This document shows, piece after piece, positions 11,765 to 19,938 of a DNA stretch of 35,857 bases; positions within the stretch are counted from its first letter, which is position 1; each line of letters starts with the position of its first letter. The notes beneath the pieces were generated by a model. The model worked only from the letters and a program-made list of their open reading frames with translations, had not been told where the DNA came from and ran no database searches. The DNA lies in IMG/VR virus record IMGVR_UViG_3300017613_001674, positions 1-35,857 of that record. One strand, given 5' to 3'. A program made the translations under genes and the position numbers. The DNA is from a virus.

Positions 11765-13992
11765 ACCGGGAATCCCCGGAAGAAACGGCCGAGCAGCCTC
11801 GCTCCCAAGTTACGTTCGAGACCAGACTACGATGGTATGAATCGTACGTTCTAGACAAGTCCGAAGAGATACGAAGGTCCAAAAGAGATAGACGGTACTA
11901 CGATGGGATCCAGTGGACCGCAGACGAAATCAAACAGTTTAAAGCCCGCAATCAACCAGTAGTTACCTACAATCGCATTCAGCCGAAGACTAACTTTATC
12001 CTTGGTCATGAGGTTCGGACTCGAGTCAACCCGAATGCCCAACCTAGGACTCCTCACCATGAGGACTCCAAGGGAGCCATCACGGATTCGTTGAGGTACG
12101 TCGGGGATGATGTAAACTTTGATTCTACCAGGTCGTTTTGTACTGAGGACCAGCTTATCCAGGGGTGTACGGGTGTAGTGGTAGGCATTGAAGAAAACGC
12201 GATAATCACAAAGCGTGTCCGGTGGCGTAATTTTTTCCATGACCCTAAGTCAGTCGACCCGGATTTCGGAGACGCTAAATACTTGGGTGTGGCTAACTGG
12301 TGGGACCTCGACGACGCTATATCAGACCCACAATACAAGCACGCTCAGGATATTCTCGAAGATGCCTCATCTAGGTCTGGTGATGAGAGCGACCAGAACC
12401 GAGACGCTAAGGGCATCTGGAGTGACCCGGACCGCAGACGTCTACTCATTGTCGAGATGTATTGGAAAGAGGGTGGCGAGTGGTGGGTCTGTCACACCAC
12501 GTTTGCTGGTGACATCATTGAGCCCCAGATGGTTGTGTACGTTGATGAAGACGGCAAGACCTTCTGCCCCCTGATTGCCACGAGCTGCTTTGTGATTCAG
12601 GAAGATGAAGACGACGAAGGTCCTAGTGGACCTATCGGTGAGCGCTACGGTGTTGTGAGAGGATGGATATCCCCTCAGGACGAAATCAACCATCGTCGGT
12701 CACGAGCTCTGCACGACAGTAATGTATATGGAGCAATCTACGAAGAAAACGCAGTCGACAATATACATGGCTTCCTTACTCAGATGGCCAAGCCTGGTGG
12801 TATGGCTAAGGTGCGTGACGGGGCGCTAGCTGAGAGTCGTATTCAGCTGAGGCAGCCTGGTGAGCTATCCCAGGTGCACCTGGCTCTCCTGCAAGAGGCG
12901 AAGCAAGAGATTGACGCTACTGGTCCGTCTCTGCCTGTCACGGCTGGTGATTCTAGTGTCATGAGTGGCCGGGCAATCATCGCCAAGCAGTCGATTGGTT
13001 CAATGGAGCTCGAGCGACCGTTTGACAATATTCGACAGTGGCAGAGACGAGTCTACACAGCATGGTGGCATCTCATTAGACATCCCGAGCTTGGGTGGAA
13101 AGAGGAGATGTGGCTTCGGGTGCGCGATAGCAAGATGAAGGAAGGCTATCGGTTTGTGACTGTCAATCGAGTGATGACACGGGCCCAGCGTATCCAGGAG
13201 TTGATGCAGAAAGACGTGCCCTTCGAAACTGCTATCGGGAGTGTGGGGCTTGCGGCGGGGGAGGCTGAGGCCATCATGATGCAGGCTCAGCAAGTGGCAC
13301 AGCAACAGATCCAACAACAAGTACAAGTTGCACAGCTACAAATACAACAGCAGGTTGGTGCCATGGGTGGCCAGGTTCCTCCTGAAGCCCAGCAACAGAT
13401 ACAGCAACAGGCGCAACAGGTCCAACAACAGATACAACAACAGATGCCACAGATGATTCAACAGTTGGTCATGTCTGCACCTCAGCTTCAAGAGCAATAC
13501 AAAGAGCACGACATTTCACAGCTGTGCATGGATATCATTATCGAAGAGACTCCGGACACGACTATTGCGGCTCAAGAGGAGTTCTCTGAGCTCATGGACC
13601 TTGGACAGCGCTCTCCAGGTTTGATTGGAAACCCGGCGTTTATGAAGGCGTTGATCCGGAACAGTTCACTTCGCAGTAAGAACGAGTTGATCGATGCCTT
13701 GGAGCAGGACCCTGACCCAATGCAGCAACAGGCGGCGCAAATGCAAATGCAGCAAATGCAACTGGGAATGCAACAGATGCAGGCCCAGATTGCTAAGCTA
13801 CAGGCGGACGCCCAACTCACAGCGACCAAAGTACAGAGCGAACAAGCTTCGGCAGCACGAGATATGGCGCAAGCTCAGATAGCCATTCCGGCCGAGGCAC
13901 AAAGAGACCAGGCCGATGCCATGAACAAAGCGGCATCAGCGGGGTCTCAGACAGTAGCAGAACCACAGCCACCCATTCCGGGCGGCGTCTAG
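11749..13992 (+). CDS. Portal protein, P22 type, with Gln-rich C-terminal region
   Basis: The GTG start overlaps the terL end. At 747 residues it matches the long P22-type portal class (P22 gp1 is 725). The N-terminal half has the usual portal features: DRRYYDGIQWTADEIKQFKARNQPVVTYNRI, WRNFFHDPKSVDPDFGDAKYL, and VVRGWISPQDEINHRRSRALHDSN. Residues about 510-580 and 660-700 are extremely rich in Gln (QQQIQQQ-type), likely coiled coils matching the C-terminal helical barrel of P22 gp1 that reaches into the capsid. It forms the dodecameric ring for packaging and tail assembly. The gene is followed by two lipoprotein-like genes rather than directly by scaffold. Confidence 0.9.
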   Translation: MADSVNRESPEETAEQPRSQVTFETRLRWYESYVLDKSEEIRRSKRDRRYYDGIQWTADEIKQFKARNQPVVTYNRIQPKTNFILGHEVRTRVNPNAQPRTPHHEDSKGAITDSLRYVGDDVNFDSTRSFCTEDQLIQGCTGVVVGIEENAIITKRVRWRNFFHDPKSVDPDFGDAKYLGVANWWDLDDAISDPQYKHAQDILEDASSRSGDESDQNRDAKGIWSDPDRRRLLIVEMYWKEGGEWWVCHTTFAGDIIEPQMVVYVDEDGKTFCPLIATSCFVIQEDEDDEGPSGPIGERYGVVRGWISPQDEINHRRSRALHDSNVYGAIYEENAVDNIHGFLTQMAKPGGMAKVRDGALAESRIQLRQPGELSQVHLALLQEAKQEIDATGPSLPVTAGDSSVMSGRAIIAKQSIGSMELERPFDNIRQWQRRVYTAWWHLIRHPELGWKEEMWLRVRDSKMKEGYRFVTVNRVMTRAQRIQELMQKDVPFETAIGSVGLAAGEAEAIMMQAQQVAQQQIQQQVQVAQLQIQQQVGAMGGQVPPEAQQQIQQQAQQVQQQIQQQMPQMIQQLVMSAPQLQEQYKEHDISQLCMDIIIEETPDTTIAAQEEFSELMDLGQRSPGLIGNPAFMKALIRNSSLRSKNELIDALEQDPDPMQQQAAQMQMQQMQLGMQQMQAQIAKLQADAQLTATKVQSEQASAARDMAQAQIAIPAEAQRDQADAMNKAASAGSQTVAEPQPPIPGGV

Positions 13993-14007
13993 CTGAGGAG
14001 AGAAGAG

Positions 14008-14925
14008 ATGCGGAAGTTTCTAGCGGCTTTGCTGGCGCTGACCTTCGGAGGTTGCGCCCAGGTTTCCAGCGACGAATATACTCGTGGCCATGCGCGATAT
14101 GGTCGGGATGACGGGTTATTCCAAAGAAAAGACACGAGTGGGTTGGATTTCCATATCAATGGATATCGTCTGAACTCACCTACCAAGGCAGTGTACGAAG
14201 ATTTTAGTGAGTACGGTGATGGCGACAAATGGTGCATGCAGGCTGACTGGTCTGGGTGCTCGGCGACCGATACAGAGACGAACCTGATTGGCTTTCCAAG
14301 TGGTAATATTCTCGCTTGCAACATGTATGTTGGCCAAACTGTCGACGGCGGCGTAGACATGGATGCAGCGTCACTAGACATCTCTGGTGACCAGACTGAC
14401 AATGATGGGCTTGAATGTGCTTGGGGCACTCATGGTGCTACTGGCGCCCCATTCATAGTTGGAACGGATCCGGCTTTTTATTCGTGTGCTACTTTCACGA
14501 TTGCTGATGCAAGTGGGACGGATGACTTCCACTTTGGGTTCCGTGTTATCCACGACGGTGATACTGATTATGGGTTCAATAAAGCCTATGACGACTATCA
14601 TGATTTAGCTGCCATCGGAATTCTTGGTAATAACAACCCCGCTAAGATTCAAATCACTACGGCGGCGGCCGATGGTGCCATGACTGAAACCGATACTACG
14701 CAGACATGGGCCGACGCTGCCGAGAAGACTCTCTGCATATATGTCAGTGCTGCCGGAGTTACGACCTACACGATTAATGCAATGGCTCCGGTCACGACCG
14801 CAGCGTACACTTTCACCGATGCAGAAGCGTTGGTTCCGTTTGTCCATCTGATTCAGCATGGTGATCTCACCGAAGAACTTGACCTTACAGAGTGGGAAGT
14901 CGGCTACGGCGCTGCACCCTTCTAG
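14008..14925 (+). CDS. Lipoprotein-like beta-rich protein A
   Basis: The 305-residue product begins MRKFLAALLALTFGGCAQVSS: two basic residues, a hydrophobic core and a lipobox-like FGGC, so C16 may be lipidated after export. The mature part is beta-rich, with Thr/Asp/Gly patterns (DGDTDYGFNKAYDDYHDLAAIGILG, TLCIYVSAAGVTTYTINAMAP). It looks like a carbohydrate-binding or tail-type jelly-roll fold. Several cysteines suggest an oxidising compartment. GAGGAG precedes the ATG. The first 40 residues resemble protein B (14941-15795). Whether it ends on the host surface or on the virion is unclear. Confidence 0.75.
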   Translation: MRKFLAALLALTFGGCAQVSSDEYTRGHARYGRDDGLFQRKDTSGLDFHINGYRLNSPTKAVYEDFSEYGDGDKWCMQADWSGCSATDTETNLIGFPSGNILACNMYVGQTVDGGVDMDAASLDISGDQTDNDGLECAWGTHGATGAPFIVGTDPAFYSCATFTIADASGTDDFHFGFRVIHDGDTDYGFNKAYDDYHDLAAIGILGNNNPAKIQITTAAADGAMTETDTTQTWADAAEKTLCIYVSAAGVTTYTINAMAPVTTAAYTFTDAEALVPFVHLIQHGDLTEELDLTEWEVGYGAAPF

Positions 14926-14940
14926 GCATAGGAGAAACTA

Positions 14941-15795
14941 ATGATTAGAAAATTTCTAACGTTAATTCTGGCTTGGACTTTCATTGCATGTGCTCAGGTC
15001 GACCCGGATACCTACGCCCCTGTAGGTAATGTTTACGGTCGTACTGACGGATGGTACCAGGACTCCAGTGGCAACTGGCAACAGATTGTTAATGGGTCGG
15101 CGACTGGAGCATACTTTAGTTCCACTGGTGACTTCACCACGACTGGCACTGTTGCTTATACGAATTTCAGTGCAAGTGGAACGGCGAGTGTTACGGGAGC
15201 TTCAACCCTCACTGGCAACGTTGCCATGGCTGGTGCTTTGACAGTCGTGTCTCAGACCATTGGGTTGGACTTTGCTACATTTAGAATATTTGACAACTTC
15301 GACGCTCGGTTGACGAGTGCAGCTAGTGATGATGACGACCTGACTTATTATCAGGGAACATTCGGAACCAATGCATCGACACTTGAGACGATTGATTGTG
15401 GTGGTCTGAATGACACGACTCAAAAAGCCGTGTTCTCGTTTGTTATGCCTCCGACGTTGACCACCGGCGCCACTGTTAATCTCAAGGCTAACGTGGGCAT
15501 GCGGACTACTGTAGCAGACCAGTCCGCTACACTAGATTTCCAGTGCTACGTGGCTGACTATGCCAATGCTGACGGCACCATGTCGGGTGATTTGATTGGC
15601 ACGGCAGCGCAATCCGTAAACAGTGCGACCTTTGCTGATAAGTCATTCGTCTTGGATGATGACGCTACAGGGTATGTGCTGGATGCTGGTTCTGTAGTTG
15701 AGTGTCTTGTTATCGCATTATGCGATGATGACGGCAACGCAGCTGGCGGAATTACGGTAGTGGTTAACCGCTTGGATGTAGTGATTTCCACCTAA
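14941..15795 (+). CDS. Lipoprotein-like beta-rich protein B
   Basis: The 284-residue product begins MIRKFLTLILAWTFIACAQV, with a lipobox-like FIAC (C17). The start region matches protein A: RKFL, TF, CAQV, D-Y and YGR-DG. The rest differs: Thr/Ser/Gly-rich repeats (SSTGDFTTTGTVAYTNFSASGTASVTGASTLTGNV) resembling tail-fibre shaft modules, then a beta-sandwich-like C-terminal domain ending VVVNRLDVVIST. AGGAGAAACTA precedes the ATG. The shared anchor with different bodies suggests duplication followed by domain exchange. Probable surface-exposed or virion-associated protein; function unknown. Confidence 0.75.
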   Translation: MIRKFLTLILAWTFIACAQVDPDTYAPVGNVYGRTDGWYQDSSGNWQQIVNGSATGAYFSSTGDFTTTGTVAYTNFSASGTASVTGASTLTGNVAMAGALTVVSQTIGLDFATFRIFDNFDARLTSAASDDDDLTYYQGTFGTNASTLETIDCGGLNDTTQKAVFSFVMPPTLTTGATVNLKANVGMRTTVADQSATLDFQCYVADYANADGTMSGDLIGTAAQSVNSATFADKSFVLDDDATGYVLDAGSVVECLVIALCDDDGNAAGGITVVVNRLDVVIST

Positions 15796-15859
15796 AACTA
15801 AATTGTAAGACTCAGGCCAACCCGCCGCCGGGGTTAACGGGCGAAAAGGAGACCGGGCC

Positions 15860-16585
15860 ATGTCAGACGAGACCGAGAAGGAAGTTCAAGAAGTTGAAGA
15901 AAACGCTGCCGAGGACAGTGGGTCAGTTAATGATTCCGCTGAGGTGTCATCCGATGAGCAGCAAGAACAGGGACAGCCTGATTGGAACAAACGTCTGACG
16001 GGGCTCGAGTCGGCACTGAGTGAAGAGAGGAAGGCTAAGCAGGAGTATCAACGTCAACTGGATTACCTTAAGGGCGCAGTCGAGCACGGAGGTGCTTCTC
16101 GGCAACAGACGCAACAGCAACCACCGGAGTTCAATATCTCAGAAGATGAGTTTTGGGCAGACCCGGCCGGGGCGTTGAAGCGTGTGTATGAAGACGGTGC
16201 TAATGCGGCCGTGCGAAGAGTGGAGGCTGTACAAGGCGAGAAAGAACGCCGCGCACTCACTCGTAGAGCAAAAGCGTTTACGAAAGAGCATTCGGATTAT
16301 CCGGAGGCAGAGCAAGCGTTTTTGCAACGGGCAAAGAATGAACCTTGGATGATTCAAGCAGCACAAGATTCCGATGACCCCGTGAAGCACGTCTACGAAT
16401 GGCACCAGAGCCAAAAAACGAACGGCTCAGCCGAGGAGTTGAAGAAGCGCATCGAGGAGCTCGAGGCTCAGTTAGGCGGAAAGGCACCTGCAAAGTCACC
16501 CCCTAGAACTCAGGCCGGCGCAAGACAAGCCGGCCCGACATCGGCGGGCAACTTGGACGATCCATGGTCGGATCGCCCATTGTGA
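15860..16585 (+). CDS. Scaffolding protein
   Basis: This 241-residue, strongly acidic, coiled-coil-rich protein lies immediately before the coat gene, as scaffolds do. The N-terminus is disordered and acidic (DETEKEVQEVEENAAEDSG), a long helix covers LTGLESALSEERKAKQEYQRQLDYLKG, the middle is mixed (EDEFWADPAGALKRVYEDGANAAVRRVE), and a second coiled coil (SAEELKKRIEELEAQLGG, about 195-212) is followed by a basic, Pro/Ala-rich tail that could contact coat protein. It should direct prohead assembly and then leave. AAAAGGAG precedes the ATG. Identified by composition and position, not by a catalytic motif. Confidence 0.8.
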   Translation: MSDETEKEVQEVEENAAEDSGSVNDSAEVSSDEQQEQGQPDWNKRLTGLESALSEERKAKQEYQRQLDYLKGAVEHGGASRQQTQQQPPEFNISEDEFWADPAGALKRVYEDGANAAVRRVEAVQGEKERRALTRRAKAFTKEHSDYPEAEQAFLQRAKNEPWMIQAAQDSDDPVKHVYEWHQSQKTNGSAEELKKRIEELEAQLGGKAPAKSPPRTQAGARQAGPTSAGNLDDPWSDRPL

Positions 16586-16614
16586 GTTGTTCGCCATGAA
16601 AGGCGAGAACGACA

Positions 16615-17679
16615 ATGGCAGCTTCTTCAGTTGAAAGTGCGAATAACGTACAACAATGGGATGAGAAATTCTTCCGTGAGTGGCAACGAGCAGACCAGTT
16701 TGCCCGTTACACTTCCAAGTCCACTAACGCCATAATCCAGGTGTGTGAGAAGCTCACTGGTATGCCTGGCGATCAGGTCACCCAGTCATTGGTTACTAGG
16801 TTGACCAACAATCCGACCACAAATGACAACACCATGTATGGGTCGGAAGAGGCTATTGGCAATTACGGTTATAAACACACCGTGGCTCAGTTCCGTCATG
16901 CTGTGTTGATGGGTCATGCCGAGCAGAAGAAAACCCACATCGACATGCTCAAAGTCGCTACGCCTCTTCTGAAGGACTGGCGTGCAGCGTACCACCGTGA
17001 TGAAATTATTGCGGCTGGTACTGTCATGAATGTCGATGGAACAACTCGGTACGCTTCGACGTCAGAAGCGGATAAGGACACTGCCTTGGCAGCTAACAGT
17101 GACAGGGTCCTGTTTGGCGCAGCTATAGGCAATTACTCGGGTGATCACAGTGTTGACTTGGCGAAAGTCGATAGCACCACGGATGTTTTTGATCCGGAAA
17201 TGCTTTCGTTGGCCAAGCGCATGGCGAAGCTTGCTGATCCGCATATCCGTCCTGTGCGTGTAGATGGGCATGGCGAAGTGTATGTGGCGTTTTCTCCTAC
17301 GTATGCTTTCCGTGATTTCAAAACCGCTGCTAGTCAGCTTGCGGCGCACCAGTATGGTGCGGCTCGAGGAAATAAGAATCCTCTCTTCACCGACAACAGC
17401 CTTTATTGGGACGGCATAATGGTTACAGAGGTACCCGAGATTGCGGCGTTGTCGAGCGTCGGTGCCTCGAGCATTGACGTTGCTCCTATCTTCTTCTGTG
17501 GTGCTCAGGCTATTGGGTACGCGGTTGGGGAGCGAACTCACTCTGTCAGTGATGAGTGGGATTACGATAATCAGAAGGGGATCGGTATTGCAGAAATATC
17601 GGTTGTTAACCTTTTGGTGTTCAATAATAAGTTTAATGGATTGTTGAAGATTTACGCGTCCAACGTTGCGGACAGCTAA
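16615..17679 (+). CDS. Major capsid protein (N4 gp56/DUF4043-like)
   Basis: The 354-residue protein follows the scaffold and resembles the N4-gp56/DUF4043 capsid group. It has an N-terminal VESANNVQQWDEKFFREWQRADQFARY, a loop-like segment TNNPTTNDNTMYGSEEAIGNYGY, then KHTVAQFRHAVLMGHAEQKKTHIDML, and a C-terminal core with YVAFSPTYAFRDFK, NPLFTDNSLYWDGIMVTEVPEI, FCGAQAIGYAVG and KGIGIAEISVVNLLVFN. It should build the HK97-fold icosahedral shell. No N-terminal scaffolding extension is seen, consistent with a separate scaffold gene. A very strong hairpin follows the stop, probably protecting or processing this abundant transcript. Confidence 0.9.
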   Translation: MAASSVESANNVQQWDEKFFREWQRADQFARYTSKSTNAIIQVCEKLTGMPGDQVTQSLVTRLTNNPTTNDNTMYGSEEAIGNYGYKHTVAQFRHAVLMGHAEQKKTHIDMLKVATPLLKDWRAAYHRDEIIAAGTVMNVDGTTRYASTSEADKDTALAANSDRVLFGAAIGNYSGDHSVDLAKVDSTTDVFDPEMLSLAKRMAKLADPHIRPVRVDGHGEVYVAFSPTYAFRDFKTAASQLAAHQYGAARGNKNPLFTDNSLYWDGIMVTEVPEIAALSSVGASSIDVAPIFFCGAQAIGYAVGERTHSVSDEWDYDNQKGIGIAEISVVNLLVFNNKFNGLLKIYASNVADS

Positions 17680-17690
17680 CAGGTGATGGG

Positions 17691-17717
17691 CTGGGGGTCG
17701 GGATAGCCGGCCCCCAG
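17691..17717 (+). terminator. Strong hairpin after the coat gene
   Basis: ctgggggtcgg (17691-17701) pairs with ccggcccccag (17707-17717), an 11-bp stem with one T-G wobble and a 5-nt loop. It starts 12 nt after the coat stop. Only two T follow, so it is not a canonical intrinsic terminator. It may be a leaky terminator or a 3'-end stabiliser that keeps coat mRNA high. Confidence 0.5.
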
Positions 17718-17738
17718 TTCCGCCATACCGAGGAAAAC

Positions 17739-18191
17739 ATGCCCACATTCGTCTATCGAGGACTTCCGAAGGAACAGAAAAAGGCACTTCTTGACGCCCA
17801 CATGGCCCCGTTGATGGATGACTATGGTCCTCATCCAACGTTTGGTGGGTTTCCTCTTGACCCGCATGGCAATCCATCGAAGTTTTACGAAAACGATAAT
17901 GACAAGCCGAAGGCGCGTGTTGCGAAAGAGAAGAACCGGGACGCCTATCGCAAGCAACGCAAGAAAGAATTCGAGAAGGGGCTCGAGAAGGGCGATATGT
18001 CACTGCGACTGGAAGGTATGGACTTTCCAAATGGAACGCCTGTGGAGGTAGCCGAGAAGCCGCAGAACAAGCGAGTGATTGCGAAGTTGCGCGTGCTGCC
18101 CTATGTCGACGAGGTTGTGTTGGACACTAAGAGCACGGCCAAGACGTCAGAGTCCAAGACTACTACTCGGGTTGAGAAGGCCAAGGTTTAG
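17739..18191 (+). CDS. Unknown head/connector-region protein
   Basis: The 150-residue product begins MPTFVYRGLPKEQKKALLDAHMAPLMDDYGPHPTFGGFPLD. It has a highly charged middle (KARVAKEKNRDAYRKQRKKEFEKGLEKG) and a Ser/Thr/Lys-rich tail. No membrane segment. GAGGAAA lies before the ATG, and the gene ends 2 nt before the gp4-like gene. The position between coat and head-completion genes suggests a minor head protein or decoration factor. Not recognised. Confidence 0.65.
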   Translation: MPTFVYRGLPKEQKKALLDAHMAPLMDDYGPHPTFGGFPLDPHGNPSKFYENDNDKPKARVAKEKNRDAYRKQRKKEFEKGLEKGDMSLRLEGMDFPNGTPVEVAEKPQNKRVIAKLRVLPYVDEVVLDTKSTAKTSESKTTTRVEKAKV

Positions 18192-18193
18192 CA

Positions 18194-18547
18194 ATGGCTA
18201 CATGGACCAAAGCGAAGCTGGCGTCTCGAATACTCGAGGCACTTGGTGTTGTGGGTGAGAGCCAGACAGCTACAGCTGAACAGTCTGCCCGGACACAAGA
18301 AGTCATCGATTCTGTTTATGACAGACTTCGTCCCAGTGGTTTGGTCCCATTTGCAACCTCAGCCGTGCCTGAGTGGGCTCAGCAAGGGTTTCTCAAAGTC
18401 ATTGCTGCTGACGTAGCTCCACGTTTTGGCTATGCAGGAGCAAGGTTAGCTGAACGTGTACAGCTGGCGCGTGTTGGTAAAACAGAGCTCGCAGAAGGTG
18501 TTGCTGGTAACGCTCCACCCATACCCATTAAATCGGATTTTTACTAA
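18194..18547 (+). CDS. Head-completion/adaptor protein (P22 gp4-like by position)
   Basis: The 117-residue, mostly helical protein starts MATWTKAKLASRILEALGV, continues ARTQEVIDSVYDRLRPSGLVPF and SAVPEWAQQGFLKVIAADVAPRFG, and ends with a Pro-rich tail. The pattern of short helices and its place between coat and the gp10-like gene match the adaptor (gp4 or gp6-type) that binds below the portal. P22 gp4 is longer (166) and also has muramidase activity; that part is absent here. Its stop overlaps the next start (TAATG). Confidence 0.65.
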   Translation: MATWTKAKLASRILEALGVVGESQTATAEQSARTQEVIDSVYDRLRPSGLVPFATSAVPEWAQQGFLKVIAADVAPRFGYAGARLAERVQLARVGKTELAEGVAGNAPPIPIKSDFY

Positions 18548-19938
18548 TGCAACCAAGACAGCCGGTCCCATACTGGACAAAGAGCGAGAAGGGGAAATCC
18601 CCGGCTGTCACTGGTGAGAAGCTAGAGAACTGGCACCTTGAGCCTGCTGGTGGCCGTCAGAAGTTCCCGTTTCATCTCAAGCCTGATCCAGGTCTCAAAT
18701 CGTTTGCATCTGTGGGAGATGGCCCTATCCGTGGACTACTTTATGGGGGGTCTAAGATTTGGGTTGTTAGCGGTGACCATCTATATACCGTTTCTAGTAG
18801 TGGATTGACGGTTGATATTGGTGTTGTCGCGGGGGTGGGCCATGTTGACATGGCCTGGAACGGTAGCGAATTACTGGTTACAACTAATGGCATCGAGTCA
18901 TATTACGCTACCGAAGCCTTGGGTTTGTTCCCTCTTTCCGAGTCTGACTTTCAGGACGCCACGTATCAAGAGGGATACGGCATGGCCATCAAGCGCAGCA
19001 CAGAAAAATGGCACATCTCCGGTTTAGATGACATGTCTAGTTGGAACGCGCTGGACTTCACTAGTGCTGATATGAAACCGGATGAGGCTGTAGCCATTCA
19101 ATCCATACATGGTGTGATTTGGGTGGCGGGTAGTCGGACTGTTGAGAAGTACCAGAACACAGGCAATGCTACATTCCCATTTGAACGAATCGTCGGTGAC
19201 AGGATGGAAGTGGGGTGTATTGCTCACGGTAGTTTTGTCATTGCTGACAATGCCGCATTCTGGCTCGGGCATGACCTGCGTGTTTATAAGGCTGTAGGTC
19301 CGCAGCCAGTGCCTATCTCGACAGCTGCAATTGAATACGACATAAGCCAAGAGACCTCGCCACAAACGGCCCGGGCATTTGTTTACACTCAAGACGCTCA
19401 GACGTTTTATGTCCTTTCGTTTGCAGGTCTTACAGTAGTCTACAATGACAGCACCCGATCATGGCACCACCGCACATCATATGGTCTCGATCGATGGCGA
19501 GCTGAACACTACGCCTATGCATGGAACAAACACATAGTAGGCGACTATGACCTCGGCGAGCTCTACACTCTAGACACTGAGACTTATGATGAGAATGGCG
19601 ACACACTGCGCCGAGTAGCAGACTCTGCCCCCTTCCATATCAATGGTGACTTGTTTACCATGTGGGAACTGTTTGTGGAAATGGAGTCTGGTGTTGGTCT
19701 AGACGGCGACCAGCAAGGCGATGACCCTGTGGTCATGATGCAATACTCAGATGACTACGGTCATACATGGAGTAATGAACGCACGGCATCAATTGGCAAG
19801 ATTGGTCAATATAACGCACAAGCTCGATTCTTTAGTCTAGGCCAGTCAAGAGAGCGGATTATTCGCATTGCGCTCAGTGACCCTGTTAAGGCAGTTATCA
19901 CTGGTGTCTACGCAGCCGTGGAGAAGATGGCAACATGA
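18547..19938 (+). CDS. Head-completion/DNA stabilisation protein (P22 gp10-like)
   Basis: The 463-residue product is close in length to P22 gp10 (472). It shows the repeated beta-propeller-like blades of that family: GPIRGLLYGGSKIWVVSGDHLYTV, VDMAWNGSELLVTTNG, EAVAIQSIHGVIWVAGSRTVEKYQNTGNATFPF, CIAHGSFVIADNAAFWLGHDLRVY, FYVLSFAGLTVVYNDSTRSWHH, YAYAWNKHIVGDYDLGELYTLD, and MMQYSDDYGHTWSNE. It should plug the portal-adaptor tube and bind the tail needle or spikes. It starts within the previous stop and overlaps the next gene by 4 nt. Confidence 0.85.
   Translation: MQPRQPVPYWTKSEKGKSPAVTGEKLENWHLEPAGGRQKFPFHLKPDPGLKSFASVGDGPIRGLLYGGSKIWVVSGDHLYTVSSSGLTVDIGVVAGVGHVDMAWNGSELLVTTNGIESYYATEALGLFPLSESDFQDATYQEGYGMAIKRSTEKWHISGLDDMSSWNALDFTSADMKPDEAVAIQSIHGVIWVAGSRTVEKYQNTGNATFPFERIVGDRMEVGCIAHGSFVIADNAAFWLGHDLRVYKAVGPQPVPISTAAIEYDISQETSPQTARAFVYTQDAQTFYVLSFAGLTVVYNDSTRSWHHRTSYGLDRWRAEHYAYAWNKHIVGDYDLGELYTLDTETYDENGDTLRRVADSAPFHINGDLFTMWELFVEMESGVGLDGDQQGDDPVVMMQYSDDYGHTWSNERTASIGKIGQYNAQARFFSLGQSRERIIRIALSDPVKAVITGVYAAVEKMAT

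Noticed and set aside
13572-13829. Cys-rich minus-strand frame (many C-I-C units)
   Set aside because: Antisense reading of the portal Gln-rich codons.
14008-15795. Host-derived cargo genes
   Set aside because: Although lipoprotein-like, both are tightly spaced with portal and scaffold, share beta-rich tail-type composition, and show no mobile-element traces.
15820-15842. aaccc/gggtt stem before the scaffold gene as a terminator
   Set aside because: Only 5 bp of stem and no T-run; too weak to support.
17062-18030. 322-codon minus-strand frame opposite the coat gene
   Set aside because: Antisense to the major capsid gene and its hairpin; composition and lack of motifs mark it as a shadow.
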